Positions 16,046 to 23,957 of a DNA stretch of 64,000 nucleotides are shown one piece after another (the first letter of the stretch is position 1; each line of letters starts with the position of its first letter). Location: the NCBI RefSeq assembly GCF_003002095.1, contig NZ_PVZC01000002.1, positions 496,001 to 560,000 of the forward strand, read 5' to 3'. The position numbers and the translations under genes were made by a program. The stretch is from Allonocardiopsis opalescens (lineage in GTDB: Bacteria > Actinomycetota > Actinomycetes > Streptosporangiales > Streptosporangiaceae). The notes below the pieces were generated by a model. It was given only the letters and a program-made list of their open reading frames with translations. It did not search any database and was not told the origin of the DNA.

Positions 16046-16443
16046 CGGCACCGGAGCCGCCGGGCGATGGCGATTCGGGCGCTCCAGGCGCCGCCGGGCG
16101 CCGGCCGATCCTGGAGACGGGTCCCCGGCTGGCGATGTGCGCGCTCCTCCAGGGCGCGGAGTGGGTGGACTTCGCCACCGTCCGCGAACTGCTCGGCGTC
16201 AGCGACCCGATGGTCTCCAAGCACAGCCGCACCCTGGAGACCGCCGGGTACCTCGAAGTCCGCAAGGGGGCGGTCGGCCGCCGCCCGAAGACCTGGTTCC
16301 GGCTGACGCCGACCGGACGCGCGGCCCTGCTCAGCCATCTGGCCTGGCTGACGGAGCTGCGTTCGGCGGTCGACCAGGCGCCCGGCGCGCAGCCCTCGCA
16401 CCCCGCCGCGGCCGAAGCCGCCCGCGAAGCCGGCGATCCGTAG
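16042..16443 (+). CDS. Winged-helix DNA-binding transcriptional regulator (HTH_27/MarR-like)
   Basis: 133-aa regulator. The winged helix is seen as RLAMCALLQGAEWVDFATVRELLGVSDPMVSKHSRTLETAGYLEVRKG, with wing VGRRPKTWFRLTPTGRAALLSHL (about residues 28-98). This is the pattern of one-domain ArsR/MarR-like proteins of the HTH_27 type. GTG 16042 overlaps the membrane-protein stop (GTGA). The ligand is unknown. The inverted repeat at 15541-15556 in its operon promoter is the obvious candidate target. Confidence 0.82.
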   Translation: MTAPEPPGDGDSGAPGAAGRRPILETGPRLAMCALLQGAEWVDFATVRELLGVSDPMVSKHSRTLETAGYLEVRKGAVGRRPKTWFRLTPTGRAALLSHLAWLTELRSAVDQAPGAQPSHPAAAEAAREAGDP

Positions 16444-16481
16444 CCGGGTGGCCCCGGCTCCGCCCGCCCCGCGCGGCACCG

Positions 16482-17381
16482 CTACGGCCTGGTGGTCGCC
16501 GGCCGGTCCTCGACGGGTGGGGCCAGGAAGTTCAGCGCGCCGGGGAGCACCCGCCAGGTGCGGGACTCCAGGCCCTCGCTGAACTCGCCGTCGGCGCTGA
16601 TCGCGAAGGGGCCGCCGGTGACGGCGACCTCGCGGCCCTGGAGGAAGGTGACGTCGGCGCGGGCGTGGTGCTCGCCGCGGTGCAGGTCCATGGCGTAGGC
16701 GACCCGGGAGGCGATGCCGGTGGCGTGCGACACGACCACGTCGACCAGGCCGTCGTCAGGGCGGGCGTCGGGGCTGAGGACGCCGGTGGCGCCGCCGATG
16801 AAGGGGCCGTTGGCCAGGCCGACCATCAGGATCTCCAGGTCGTTGTCGACCAGGGCCCGGCCGTCGACCTCGACGCGGGCGTGCCAGCCCTTGGCGCTCA
16901 CCCCGGCCAGTACGCCGCCGACGGGGAAGCCGGCCGGGCCGAGGAGCGGCTTCCAGTTCTGCGCGGCGCGGGTGGCCTCGGCGCCCACCCCCAGGTGGAC
17001 CGCGTTCACCGTCACCTCGCCGGTGTCGTCGACCAGCAGGTCGACCGGGGTGGGGCGGCGGCCGCGCAGCAGCCGGGCCGCCTCGGCCGCGTCCAGCGGG
17101 ATGCCCATGCCCTGGGCGAAGTCGTTGCCGGTGCCCAGCGGGACCAGGCCGACGATGCGGTCGGCCAGCTCGCCCCTGCGGTACAGCGCGTTCACCACGG
17201 CGTGCAGGCTGCCGTCGCCGCCGGCCACCACGACGGTGTCATGGCCCCGGTCCAGCAGCTCGTCCAGCTGCGCGGGGTCGGTGCTGCCCGCGGTGTCGAC
17301 GCCCTCGCCGAGCTCGGCCACGACCAGCCGCACAGTGTCGTCGTCGGTCCCGCCCGCCGCACTGTTGGTCACGATCAGCAT
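16482..17381 (-). CDS. Diacylglycerol/lipid kinase family protein (YegS/DgkB-like)
   Basis: 299-aa soluble kinase of the DAGK catalytic family, which phosphorylates lipid hydroxyls using ATP. The nucleotide-binding VVVAGGDGSLHAVVNAL (near residues 50-66) and VPLGTGNDFAQGMGI (80-94) are the diagnostic motifs. The C-terminal beta-sandwich contains ISADGEFSEG, with the Asp-Gly-Glu of the active site. The preceding VTVNAVHLGVGAEATRA is the usual domain junction. It is monocistronic, facing the winged-helix gene, with start ATG 17381. Substrate specificity (diacylglycerol, sphingoid or other) cannot be set. Confidence 0.88.
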   Translation of the reverse strand: MLIVTNSAAGGTDDDTVRLVVAELGEGVDTAGSTDPAQLDELLDRGHDTVVVAGGDGSLHAVVNALYRRGELADRIVGLVPLGTGNDFAQGMGIPLDAAEAARLLRGRRPTPVDLLVDDTGEVTVNAVHLGVGAEATRAAQNWKPLLGPAGFPVGGVLAGVSAKGWHARVEVDGRALVDNDLEILMVGLANGPFIGGATGVLSPDARPDDGLVDVVVSHATGIASRVAYAMDLHRGEHHARADVTFLQGREVAVTGGPFAISADGEFSEGLESRTWRVLPGALNFLAPPVEDRPATTRP

Positions 17382-17464
17382 CTACGGCCGCCTTCCCGTT
17401 TACGAGCGGACCGACGCGCCCGCCGCGCGGCTCCGGACACATTCAACACCCGCGGGAAGACGCG

Positions 17465-17492
17465 TGCGGCCCCGGCACCGAGGTGCCGGGGC
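17465..17492 (-). terminator. Terminator downstream of the secreted nuclease gene
   Basis: CGGCCCCGGCAC (17465-17476) and GTGCCGGGGCCG (17481-17492) make a 12-bp perfect stem with a CGAG loop, 26 bp after the stop of the minus-strand nuclease gene. Confidence 0.7.
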
Positions 17493-17517
17493 CGCGAGAG
17501 GCGGGCGGTGCCGCCGG

Positions 17518-18147
17518 TCAGCAGCGGTTGAGGATGCTGGTCAGCGCGGAGCGCTCGGCGGAGTCGACGCTGAGGCGCCACACGTACTTGACGTTCACCC
17601 ACGCACGCGCGTACAGGCAGTGCACGGCGGAGCGGGTGGGCATCCACTCGGCGGGGTCCTGGTCGGACTTGGACTGGTTGCTGGAGCCGCTGACCGCCCA
17701 CAGCTGCGCGGTGGCCAGGTCGTTGGCGAAGTCCTCGCGGCGCGCGGTGCTCCAGGTGTCGGCGCCCGAGCGCCACGCCTCGGCCAGCGGGATCATGTGG
17801 TCGATCTGCACCTGCGAGGGGCTGCTGAGGGTCACCCCGTCGTAGGGGCTGTACCAGCTGCCCGAGGTCGGGTAGCAGTCGTTGCCCACGGTGACGTTGG
17901 TGCCGTCGCGGCGCAGCACCGTCTCGCGGGCGTTGCAGTTGCCCGACACCGGTGACCAGTGCGGGAAGAGGTCGCGGTCGTAGGGGCTGGAGGAGCCTTC
18001 GGCCTCGGTGGTGAGGGCGGCGAGCTGGCTGCGCGCGGTGGCGGCGCTGGGCGGGGTCGGCGGGGCGGCGGCGGCCGGGGCGGCCATGCCGAACAGGAGT
18101 GCGGCGGCGGCGAGGACGGCGAGCACGGCGGTCTGGACGCGTCTCAT
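17518..18147 (-). CDS. Secreted HNH endonuclease-family protein (DUF1524-like)
   Basis: 209-aa exported protein. The signal peptide is clear: MRRVQTAVLAVLAAAALLFG then MAAPAAAAPP, with cleavage probably near residue 28. The mature part contains the HNH core QIDHMIPLAEAWRSGA, with FANDLATAQLWAVSGSSNQSKSDQDPAEW supplying the Asn and the final His-like region. This matches the DUF1524/GmrSD-C-like nucleases secreted by Streptomyces relatives. Two Cys pairs fit an extracellular protein. Start ATG 18147 has GGGAGA 9 bp upstream. It is likely a scavenging or defence DNase; substrate is untested. Confidence 0.82.
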   Translation of the reverse strand: MRRVQTAVLAVLAAAALLFGMAAPAAAAPPTPPSAATARSQLAALTTEAEGSSSPYDRDLFPHWSPVSGNCNARETVLRRDGTNVTVGNDCYPTSGSWYSPYDGVTLSSPSQVQIDHMIPLAEAWRSGADTWSTARREDFANDLATAQLWAVSGSSNQSKSDQDPAEWMPTRSAVHCLYARAWVNVKYVWRLSVDSAERSALTSILNRC

Positions 18148-18479
18148 CGAGGGCTCTCCCTGTGAGCGGGGGACAGGGTTGAGGACAGGGTCGCGGACTG
18201 GCTGTGAAGCCGGACCAGCTTCACCCGACGAGCGGACCACCGCGTGATCGGAAAGTAAATACGCTATTACCTCTGGTGACCAAATCCGGCCAGCCCGCCG
18301 CCTCCCGGGCGGCCCGGGCGCCGCGAGGCCCGGCCCCCAGGGGCGCCGCCGGCCGCGCCCCGGACGGACGCGTCCGCCGGCCCCGCACCCGGTCGCGAGG
18401 CCGGCGACCTCATCACACGCCAATCACGAGATCATTTTGGTACGGTCACCAGCCGCGACGAAAAAACTCCGGAAAGCCA

Positions 18480-18508
18480 TTGACACACCTGAAACCCGTT
18501 TGTAACCT
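18480..18508 (+). promoter_or_regulatory. Promoter of the pectate lyase gene
   Basis: TTGACA (18480-18485) and TAACCT (18503-18508) are spaced by 17 bp. The LacI-type operator starts 8 bp after the -10, placing it over the transcription start. Confidence 0.6.
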
Positions 18509-18516
18509 CTGGATCA

Positions 18517-18530
18517 GGAAAGCGCTTTCC
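18517..18530. promoter_or_regulatory. LacI-family operator, perfect palindrome (site 1)
   Basis: GGAAAGCGCTTTCC is a perfect 14-bp palindrome with the central CG typical of LacI/GalR operators. It lies just downstream of the pectate lyase promoter. Four closely similar copies occur at 19822, 27280, 27460 and 32858, each at a transcription unit of the sugar locus. Confidence 0.8.
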
Positions 18531-18689
18531 AGGAACTAGCGTCTACCCGTCGAGACGACTGTACCGGTGAGCGGGAAAGTGCCCGGACAAGGGGCGTGCG
18601 AACAATGCTGCCCTCCTTCTCCATAACGCATTCCCGCATGCCCCCCCAAACGGCCGGTGCGGTCAATTCACGCCCAAGGAGCACTTTTC

Positions 18690-19676
18690 ATGGAAACCCC
18701 CCCGCACAGGAACCGGCCGCCGCTGCGGCGCCGGGTCGCCACCGCCGCCGCGCTCACCGCGCTGCTGTTCGCCGGCGGCGCCACCGCCTTCGCCGACACC
18801 ACCCCCCAGCTGGACATGCGCCCGCTCGTCGGCTCCCCCACCGGCTGGGCGGCCACCAACGGCGGCACCACCGGCGGCGGCAACGGCACCGTCTTCAACG
18901 TCGACACCGCCGGCGAACTGGAGGACGCCGTCCAGAGCTCCGGCAACGCGGTCGTCCAGGTGAACGGCGTCATCACCATCTCCGGAATGATGGACGTCGC
19001 CTCGAACAAGACGATCATCGGCGTCGGTTCCAGCTCCGGAATCCGCGGCGGCGGATTCGACATCGACGGTGTCCGGAACGTCATCATCCAGAACCTGAAC
19101 TTCTCGAACGCGGCTGACGACTCGATCAATGTCCAGGACGCGTCGACGAACATCTGGATCGACCACAACAGCTTCACGAACGGTTATGACGGCGGCGTCG
19201 ACATCAAGCGCGAATCGGACTTCATCACCGTCTCGTGGAACCGCTTCTACAACCACGAGAAGAGCATGCTGCTGGGTCACAGCGACGGCCACACCGCTGA
19301 CGACGGCAACCTGCGGGTGACCTACCACCACAACTTCTTCGACGGCAGCCAGACCCGCCACCCGCGGGTGCGCTTCGGCGAGACCGTGCACGTCTACAAC
19401 AACTACTACCGGGACAACGAGTACGGCGTCGCCTCCACCATGGACGCGGGCGTGCTCGTGGAGAACAACTACTTCGAGAACGTCGACGAGCCCACCCTGG
19501 TCGGCTACGCCAGCTCCGACGACGGCCGCCTGGTCCAGCGCGGCAACGTCTTCACCGGCTCCGGCTCGCCGGAGAGTGCGGGCAGCGTCGCCTCGCTCCC
19601 CTACTCCTACAGCCTGGACAACGCCAACAACGTGCCCACCATCGTGCGGAACGGCGCGGGACCGGGCCGCATCTGA
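18690..19676 (+). CDS. Secreted pectate lyase (polysaccharide lyase family 1-like)
   Basis: 328-aa exported enzyme that cleaves polygalacturonate by beta-elimination. The signal peptide (RRRVATAAALTALLFAGGATAFA) ends near residue 35. The parallel beta-helix shows the family run NVIIQNLNF, TNIWIDHNSF, DGGVDIKRESDFITVSWNRF (Ca-binding Asp region), and RHPRVRFG near 230, which holds the catalytic Arg. The ladder VHVYNNYYRDN and VLVENNYFENV follows. It is compact, with no carbohydrate-binding module. ATG 18690 has AAGGAG 8 bp upstream. Promoter and operator upstream indicate control by the LacI regulator of this locus. Confidence 0.92.
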   Translation: METPPHRNRPPLRRRVATAAALTALLFAGGATAFADTTPQLDMRPLVGSPTGWAATNGGTTGGGNGTVFNVDTAGELEDAVQSSGNAVVQVNGVITISGMMDVASNKTIIGVGSSSGIRGGGFDIDGVRNVIIQNLNFSNAADDSINVQDASTNIWIDHNSFTNGYDGGVDIKRESDFITVSWNRFYNHEKSMLLGHSDGHTADDGNLRVTYHHNFFDGSQTRHPRVRFGETVHVYNNYYRDNEYGVASTMDAGVLVENNYFENVDEPTLVGYASSDDGRLVQRGNVFTGSGSPESAGSVASLPYSYSLDNANNVPTIVRNGAGPGRI

Positions 19677-19722
19677 CCGGCCCGGCGGCGGGCGCCGGCC
19701 CTCGGTGACCGGTGCCCGCCCA

Positions 19723-19756
19723 GGCGGGGCATGGCGCGGCCGCGCCATGCCCCGCC
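19723..19756. terminator. Very strong hairpin after the pectate lyase gene
   Basis: GGCGGGGCATGGCGCG (19723-19738) pairs with CGCGCCATGCCCCGCC (19741-19756), nearly a 34-nt perfect palindrome, followed by CGTCTTT. It isolates pectate lyase transcription from the next operon. Confidence 0.75.
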
Positions 19757-19789
19757 CGTCTTTCCGGGCGCTCCGCGCCCGGACGGGAG

Positions 19790-19819
19790 TTGACAGCCGC
19801 GAACGCGGAATCCTACGGT
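19790..19819 (+). promoter_or_regulatory. Promoter of the oxidoreductase/uronate dehydrogenase operon
   Basis: TTGACA (19790-19795), 18 bp, then TACGGT (19814-19819). The LacI-type operator begins 2 bp after the -10. Confidence 0.6.
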
Positions 19820-19821
19820 TC

Positions 19822-19835
19822 GGTAAACGCTTTCC
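19822..19835. promoter_or_regulatory. LacI-family operator (site 2)
   Basis: GGTAAACGCTTTCC differs from site 1 at two positions in one half-site. It lies between the -10 box and the TTG start at 19873. Confidence 0.7.
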
Positions 19836-19872
19836 GTGCGGCGTGCCGGACCCACGAGGGAAGGACCCGACC

Positions 19873-21036
19873 TTGCAGACCCCCGCCCGTGTGCTGCTGG
19901 TGGGCGCGTACGGCTACGGCCGAATCCACCGCGCCCGGCTGCTCCGGCTGGGCGCGCTCGGCACCACCTCGCTGGTCGGCCTGTGCGAGCCCCGGCCGCT
20001 GGACGCCGAGGTCCGCGCCGAGATCGGCGGCGTGCCCGTCTCCGCCGACCTGGACGAGCTGCTGGACCGCTGCCGCCCCGAGATCACGGTGATCGCCACC
20101 CCCATCCACACCCATGTGCCGCTGGCCGTGCGCGCGCTGCGCGCCGGATCGGCCGTGCTGGTGGAGAAGCCGCCCGCCGCGCGCCTCGCCGACTTCACCG
20201 AGCTGCTGCGCACCGTCGAGCTGACCGGCCGCCCCTGCCAGATCGGCTTCCAGAGCCTCGGCTCGGCCGCGCTGCCCGCCGCCCTCCGGCTGGTCGGCGA
20301 CGGCATCCTCGGCGACCTGCGCGGCATCGGCGCGGCCGGCACCTGGGTGCGCACCGACGCCTACTACGCCCGCACCCCGTGGGCGGGCCGGATGGAGCTG
20401 GACGGCACCCCCGTCACCGACGGCGCGCTGACCAACCCCTTCGCGCACGCCCTCGCCTCCGCACTGCGGCTGCACGGCGCCGAGACCGTCGAGGACGTCG
20501 CCGCCGTGGAGGTCGAGCGCTTCCGCGCCCGCCCGATCGAGGCCGACGACACCGTGAGCGTGCGGGTGCGCACCCGCGACGGCGGCACCGTCGCGGCGGC
20601 GGCCACCCTGTGCGCCGAGCAGAACACCGACCCGTACCTTGAACTGACCGGCTCGCGCGGCCGCGCCGTGGTGCACTACACCGAGGACCGGATCACCGTG
20701 CACACCACCACCGGCACCAGCGAGCGGACCTACCCGCGCACCGACCTGCTGGAGAACCTGATCGAGCACCTGGCCGACCCCGAGGTCCCGCTGCTGGCCG
20801 CGGCGCACCGCTGCGGCGCCTTCATGGCGGTGCTGGAGGCGATCCGGCTCGCGCCGCCGCCCCGCCCGATCCCCGAGGCGCACCTGCGCTGGGAGGGCGA
20901 GGGGCCCGAGCGGCGCGCGATCATCGCGGGCGTCGACGGCGCGGTCGCCCGCTGCGCCCGCGAGCTGGCGCTGTTCGGGGAGGCCGGTCCCGACTGGGCC
21001 AGGAGCGCGCGCCGGGGGGCCGTCGGTGCCCGCTGA
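19873..21036 (+). CDS. Gfo/Idh/MocA family oxidoreductase (first of four-gene operon)
   Basis: About 387-aa NAD(P)-dependent sugar or inositol dehydrogenase-like protein. The Rossmann motif VLLVGAYGYGRIHRARLL is at the N-terminus, followed by VIATPIHTHVPLAVRALRAGSAVLVEKPPAARL (near residues 73-105), where EKP is the family signature. The second domain has the DGALTNPFAHALASALRLHG helix with a likely catalytic His. The TTG start at 19873 is preferred because GAGGGAAGGA precedes it by 7-17 bp. It begins an operon with a DUF6807 protein, an unknown protein and uronate dehydrogenase. The substrate is inferred to be a plant-derived sugar. Confidence 0.85.
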   Translation: MQTPARVLLVGAYGYGRIHRARLLRLGALGTTSLVGLCEPRPLDAEVRAEIGGVPVSADLDELLDRCRPEITVIATPIHTHVPLAVRALRAGSAVLVEKPPAARLADFTELLRTVELTGRPCQIGFQSLGSAALPAALRLVGDGILGDLRGIGAAGTWVRTDAYYARTPWAGRMELDGTPVTDGALTNPFAHALASALRLHGAETVEDVAAVEVERFRARPIEADDTVSVRVRTRDGGTVAAAATLCAEQNTDPYLELTGSRGRAVVHYTEDRITVHTTTGTSERTYPRTDLLENLIEHLADPEVPLLAAAHRCGAFMAVLEAIRLAPPPRPIPEAHLRWEGEGPERRAIIAGVDGAVARCARELALFGEAGPDWARSARRGAVGAR

Positions 21037-21865
21037 GCCCGGCCCCGCGCCGCTGCCGCTGTCCGTCGGCGGCCGCACCGTCGCCTCCTACCAGTACGAC
21101 GCCCCGCACCTGGAACCGGTCCTGGGCCCGCGCCCGTTCCTGCACCCCGTCACCACCCTGGGCGGGACCGCGGTCACCGACTGCGCGCCCGAGGACCACC
21201 GCTGGCACCTGGGCGTCTCGGTCTCCCTCCAGGACGTGGCGGGCACCAACTTCTGGGGCGGGCGCACCTACGTGCGCGGCCGCGGCTACCAGGCCCTGGA
21301 CGACCACGGCGCCATCCGGCACGACGCCTGGGGCGAGCGCGGGGACGACCATCTCGGCCAGACGCTGCGCTGGGAGTCGCGCGAGGGCGGCCGGGTGCTG
21401 ACCGAGGAGCGCAGCCTGCGGCTGACGCCCGCCCCCCAGGGCTGGCGGCTGGAGTTCGCCTTCGAGCTGCGCAACGCCACCGAGCGCCCGGTCCCGCTGG
21501 GCAGCCCCGGCACCAACGGCCGCGAGCGCGCCGGCTACGGCGGCTTGTTCTGGCGGCTGCCCCGCCCGGCCGCCCCGCTGCGGGTCCGCACGCCGGACGC
21601 CGAGGGCGAGGACGCGGTGCACGGCGAGCCCGCGCCGTGGCTGGCCGTGCACGGTGACGGCGGAGGCGGCGACGACCGCTACACCCTGGTGCTGCGCGGC
21701 GCCGACGCCGCGTCGGCGGCCGACCCCTGGTTCGTCCGGGTGGCCGGCTATCCGGGCGTGGGCTCGGCGCTGGCCTTCGAGCACGAGGTGGTGCTGCCGC
21801 CCGGCGGCTCGGTGCGCCGCGCCTTCGAGGTCCTGGTCGCCGACGGCCACATCGACCCGGTCTGA
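21026..21865 (+). CDS. DUF6807/PmoA-like family protein
   Basis: 279-aa soluble protein with beta-rich composition. The signature seen is PFLHPVTTLGGTAVTDCAPEDHRWHLGV followed by NFWGGRTYVRGRGYQALDDHG, and later GRERAGYGGLFWRLPR. The family was once labelled methane-oxygenase PmoA but occurs in sugar catabolic loci next to Gfo/Idh/MocA enzymes, as here, so a role with glycosides or sugar intermediates is likely. GTG 21026 overlaps the oxidoreductase gene by 11 bp. A paralogue with the same motifs lies at 62603-63601. Confidence 0.8.
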   Translation: MPAEPGPAPLPLSVGGRTVASYQYDAPHLEPVLGPRPFLHPVTTLGGTAVTDCAPEDHRWHLGVSVSLQDVAGTNFWGGRTYVRGRGYQALDDHGAIRHDAWGERGDDHLGQTLRWESREGGRVLTEERSLRLTPAPQGWRLEFAFELRNATERPVPLGSPGTNGRERAGYGGLFWRLPRPAAPLRVRTPDAEGEDAVHGEPAPWLAVHGDGGGGDDRYTLVLRGADAASAADPWFVRVAGYPGVGSALAFEHEVVLPPGGSVRRAFEVLVADGHIDPV

Positions 21866-21902
21866 CCCCTACGGCCGGCGCCCCACGAGGAGAGGACCCG
21901 CG

Positions 21903-23066
21903 GTGAACGTCATCTACGCCTACCCCTGGGACGTGCTGGGCGACCCGGACGCGCCGGCCCGGCTGGCCGGGCTGGGCGCCGGCGCGGTCGCGCTGGCCGC
22001 GAACTACCACACGGTCAGGGCGGCGACCCCGCACCACCCGCGCCACCGCCTGGTGGACGCCAGGCACGCCGCCTGCTACGTGCCCGTCGCGCCGGACGCC
22101 TGGCGCGGGCAGCGGCTCGTCCCGGCCGCGCCGACCTGGCTGGAGGAGGCCGACCCCTTCGGCACCGCACGCGACGCGCTGCGCGCGGCCGGGCTCGCGG
22201 TGCACGCCTGGGTGGTGCTCACCCACAACTCCCTCCTCGGCGACGCCGCGCCCGACGTGGCCGTGCGCAACGCCTTCGGCGACCGCTACCCCTACGCCCT
22301 GTGCCCGTCGGCGCCGGACGTCGCCGCCTTCTGCCGGACCCTGGTGCGCGAGGTGGTGCGGCAGGGGCGGCCGGACGGCGTGGTGCTGGAGGCCTGCGGG
22401 CCGCTGGGCTTCAAGCACGGCGGCCACCACGAGAAGACCGAGGGCGCCGACTGGTCGCCGGTCCGGCAGGCCCTGCTCTCGCTCTGCTTCTGCGCGGCCT
22501 GCGCGGCCGCCTACCGGGAGGCCGGGATCGACCCGGACGGGCTGGCGGCGCGGGTGCGCGCCGGGGTGGACGGCCCGGCCGCGCCCGCGACGGTGGCGGC
22601 GGTGGGCGCCGACACGGCCGAGCCGCTGGCCGCCGTCAGGACGGGCATCGCGGCGCGGCTGCGGCGCGAGCTGGTCGCCGAGATCCGCCGCCTGGACCCC
22701 TCGGTCCCCGTCACCCTGCACGCCTCGGCGGACCCGTGGGCGACCGGGCCCTTCGCCACCGCCGCGCCCGAGGTGGGCACGGCCGTCGACGGCCTGGTCG
22801 GCAACTGCTGGAACACCCCCGAGGCCGACGTGGCCGGGCTGGGCGCGCTGCGGCGGCTGGCCGCCGGGGCCGGGCCCGGCGGCACCGACGCCCGGCTCGG
22901 CGCGTACGTGCTCGCGCTGCCGCCGCGCCCGGCCGACGCCGGGCTGCTGCGCGAGCTGATCGACTGCTACACGGCGGCGGGCGCCCAGGACCTCCACCTG
23001 TACCACGGCGGGCTGGCGAGCGCCGAGCGGCTGGCCGCCGTCGCCAAGGCGCTCAGCGGCCGCTGA
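21903..23066 (+). CDS. Uncharacterised protein of the uronate operon (probable glycosidase-like barrel)
   Basis: 387-aa soluble protein I cannot assign to a named family. It starts NVIYAYPWDVLGDPDAPARLAGLG, has AWVVLTHNSLLG and RPDGVVLEACGPLGFKHGGHHEKTEG near residue 155-180, a CFCAACAAAYREAGID cysteine motif, and VTLHASADPWATGPF near 275. Alternating hydrophobic strands with acidic ends hint at a TIM barrel of the putative glycoside-hydrolase type; that is inference. GTG 21903 follows GAGGAGAGG. It sits third in the operon with the uronate dehydrogenase, 37 bp after DUF6807. Confidence 0.7.
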   Translation: MNVIYAYPWDVLGDPDAPARLAGLGAGAVALAANYHTVRAATPHHPRHRLVDARHAACYVPVAPDAWRGQRLVPAAPTWLEEADPFGTARDALRAAGLAVHAWVVLTHNSLLGDAAPDVAVRNAFGDRYPYALCPSAPDVAAFCRTLVREVVRQGRPDGVVLEACGPLGFKHGGHHEKTEGADWSPVRQALLSLCFCAACAAAYREAGIDPDGLAARVRAGVDGPAAPATVAAVGADTAEPLAAVRTGIAARLRRELVAEIRRLDPSVPVTLHASADPWATGPFATAAPEVGTAVDGLVGNCWNTPEADVAGLGALRRLAAGAGPGGTDARLGAYVLALPPRPADAGLLRELIDCYTAAGAQDLHLYHGGLASAERLAAVAKALSGR

Positions 23067-23122
23067 GGCGGCGCGGACGCGCCGGCCGGACCGCGAAGCG
23101 CAGAGCGGAGAGGACGCGCGAC

Positions 23123-23944
23123 ATGACCGCACGGCTGCTGATCACCGGTGCGTCCGGCATCGTGGGCACCCTGCTGCGGCCCCGGCTGGCCCGGCCGGAC
23201 CGGGTGCTGCGGCTGCTCGACACCGAGCCGCCGCCGCCCGCCGCCGAGGGCGAGCGGGTGGAGACCGTGACGGCCGACGTGACCGACGCCGCCGCCATGG
23301 CCGCCGCGATGGACGGCGTCGGCGCCGTGCTGCACCTGGCCGGGCTGAGCGGCGAGGACGCCTGGGAGCGGATCCTGTCGGTCAACATCGACGGCACCCA
23401 GAAGGTGCTGGAGGCGGCGCGGCTGGCGGGGGTGCGCCGGGTGGTGCTGGCCAGCTCCAACCACGCCGTGGGCTTCCACCCCCGCGCGGCGGGCGAGGCC
23501 GGCGACTACCTGTTCCCCCGGCCCGACGGCTTCTACGGGGTCGGCAAGGCGGCGCTCGAAGCCCTGGGCAGCCTCTACCACGACCGCTACGGGCTGGACG
23601 TGATCGCGCTGCGGATCGGCTCGTGCTTCGAGCGGCCGAGCGATGTGCGGATGCTGGCCACCTGGCTCTCCCCCGACGACTGCGCCCGCCTGGTGGAAGC
23701 GTGCCTGAGCGCGCCGGACCCCGGCTTCCGCGTCGCCTGGGGGGTGTCGGACAACACCCGGCGGTGGTGGTCGCTGGAGGAGGCGCGCGCGCTCGGCTAC
23801 GAACCGCGCGACGACGCCGAGCGCTACGCCGCCGAGGTGGCGGCCGCCGCGGGCGAGCCCGGTCCCGGCGAGCCGGCGGCGGCCTACGTCGGCGGTGTCC
23901 AGGCGTGGCGCACCGCCGGGCCGGAGGATCCGGCCCGGCGGTGA
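23123..23944 (+). CDS. udh: Uronate dehydrogenase (NAD-dependent epimerase/dehydratase fold)
   Basis: 273-aa extended-SDR enzyme expected to oxidise D-galacturonate or D-glucuronate to the aldarolactone. Visible are the NAD motif LLITGASGIVGTLLRPRL, the catalytic Ser region VVLASSNHAVGFHP (near 108-121), catalytic YGVGK near 137-141, and RIGSCFERPSDVRMLATWLSPDD, which closely matches known uronate dehydrogenases (SSNH, RIGSC, RML-TW-S-DD). ATG 23123 has GGAGAGGA about 9 bp upstream. It is last in the four-gene operon and ends in a bidirectional hairpin. It links this locus to pectin-derived galacturonate. Confidence 0.87.
   Translation: MTARLLITGASGIVGTLLRPRLARPDRVLRLLDTEPPPPAAEGERVETVTADVTDAAAMAAAMDGVGAVLHLAGLSGEDAWERILSVNIDGTQKVLEAARLAGVRRVVLASSNHAVGFHPRAAGEAGDYLFPRPDGFYGVGKAALEALGSLYHDRYGLDVIALRIGSCFERPSDVRMLATWLSPDDCARLVEACLSAPDPGFRVAWGVSDNTRRWWSLEEARALGYEPRDDAERYAAEVAAAAGEPGPGEPAAAYVGGVQAWRTAGPEDPARR
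23913..23941. terminator. Bidirectional terminator between convergent sugar operons
   Basis: CCGCCGGGCCGGA (23913-23925) and TCCGGCCCGGCGG (23929-23941) form a 13-bp stem with a GGA loop at the 3' end of the dehydrogenase gene. The ABC transporter operon ends 14 bp away on the other strand. Confidence 0.65.
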
Positions 23945-23957
23945 TCAGGCCGCCGGC

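Larger units (their letters stand above)
18148..18689. other. 542-bp regulatory intergenic region between nuclease and pectate lyase
   Basis: Divergent promoters are expected here. The right half contains the pectate lyase promoter (18480-18508) and LacI-type operator (18517-18530). The left half, before the nuclease gene, is GC-rich, and I could not recognise a convincing promoter. The leader between the operator and ATG 18690 is about 160 nt, long enough for extra control, but I see no known riboswitch. Confidence 0.5.

Noticed and set aside
18517-18530. Catabolite-responsive element for CcpA
   Set aside because: The sequence resembles a cre site, but Actinobacteria lack a CcpA/HPr(Ser-P) system of the Firmicute type, and a LacI gene within the locus explains the sites better.
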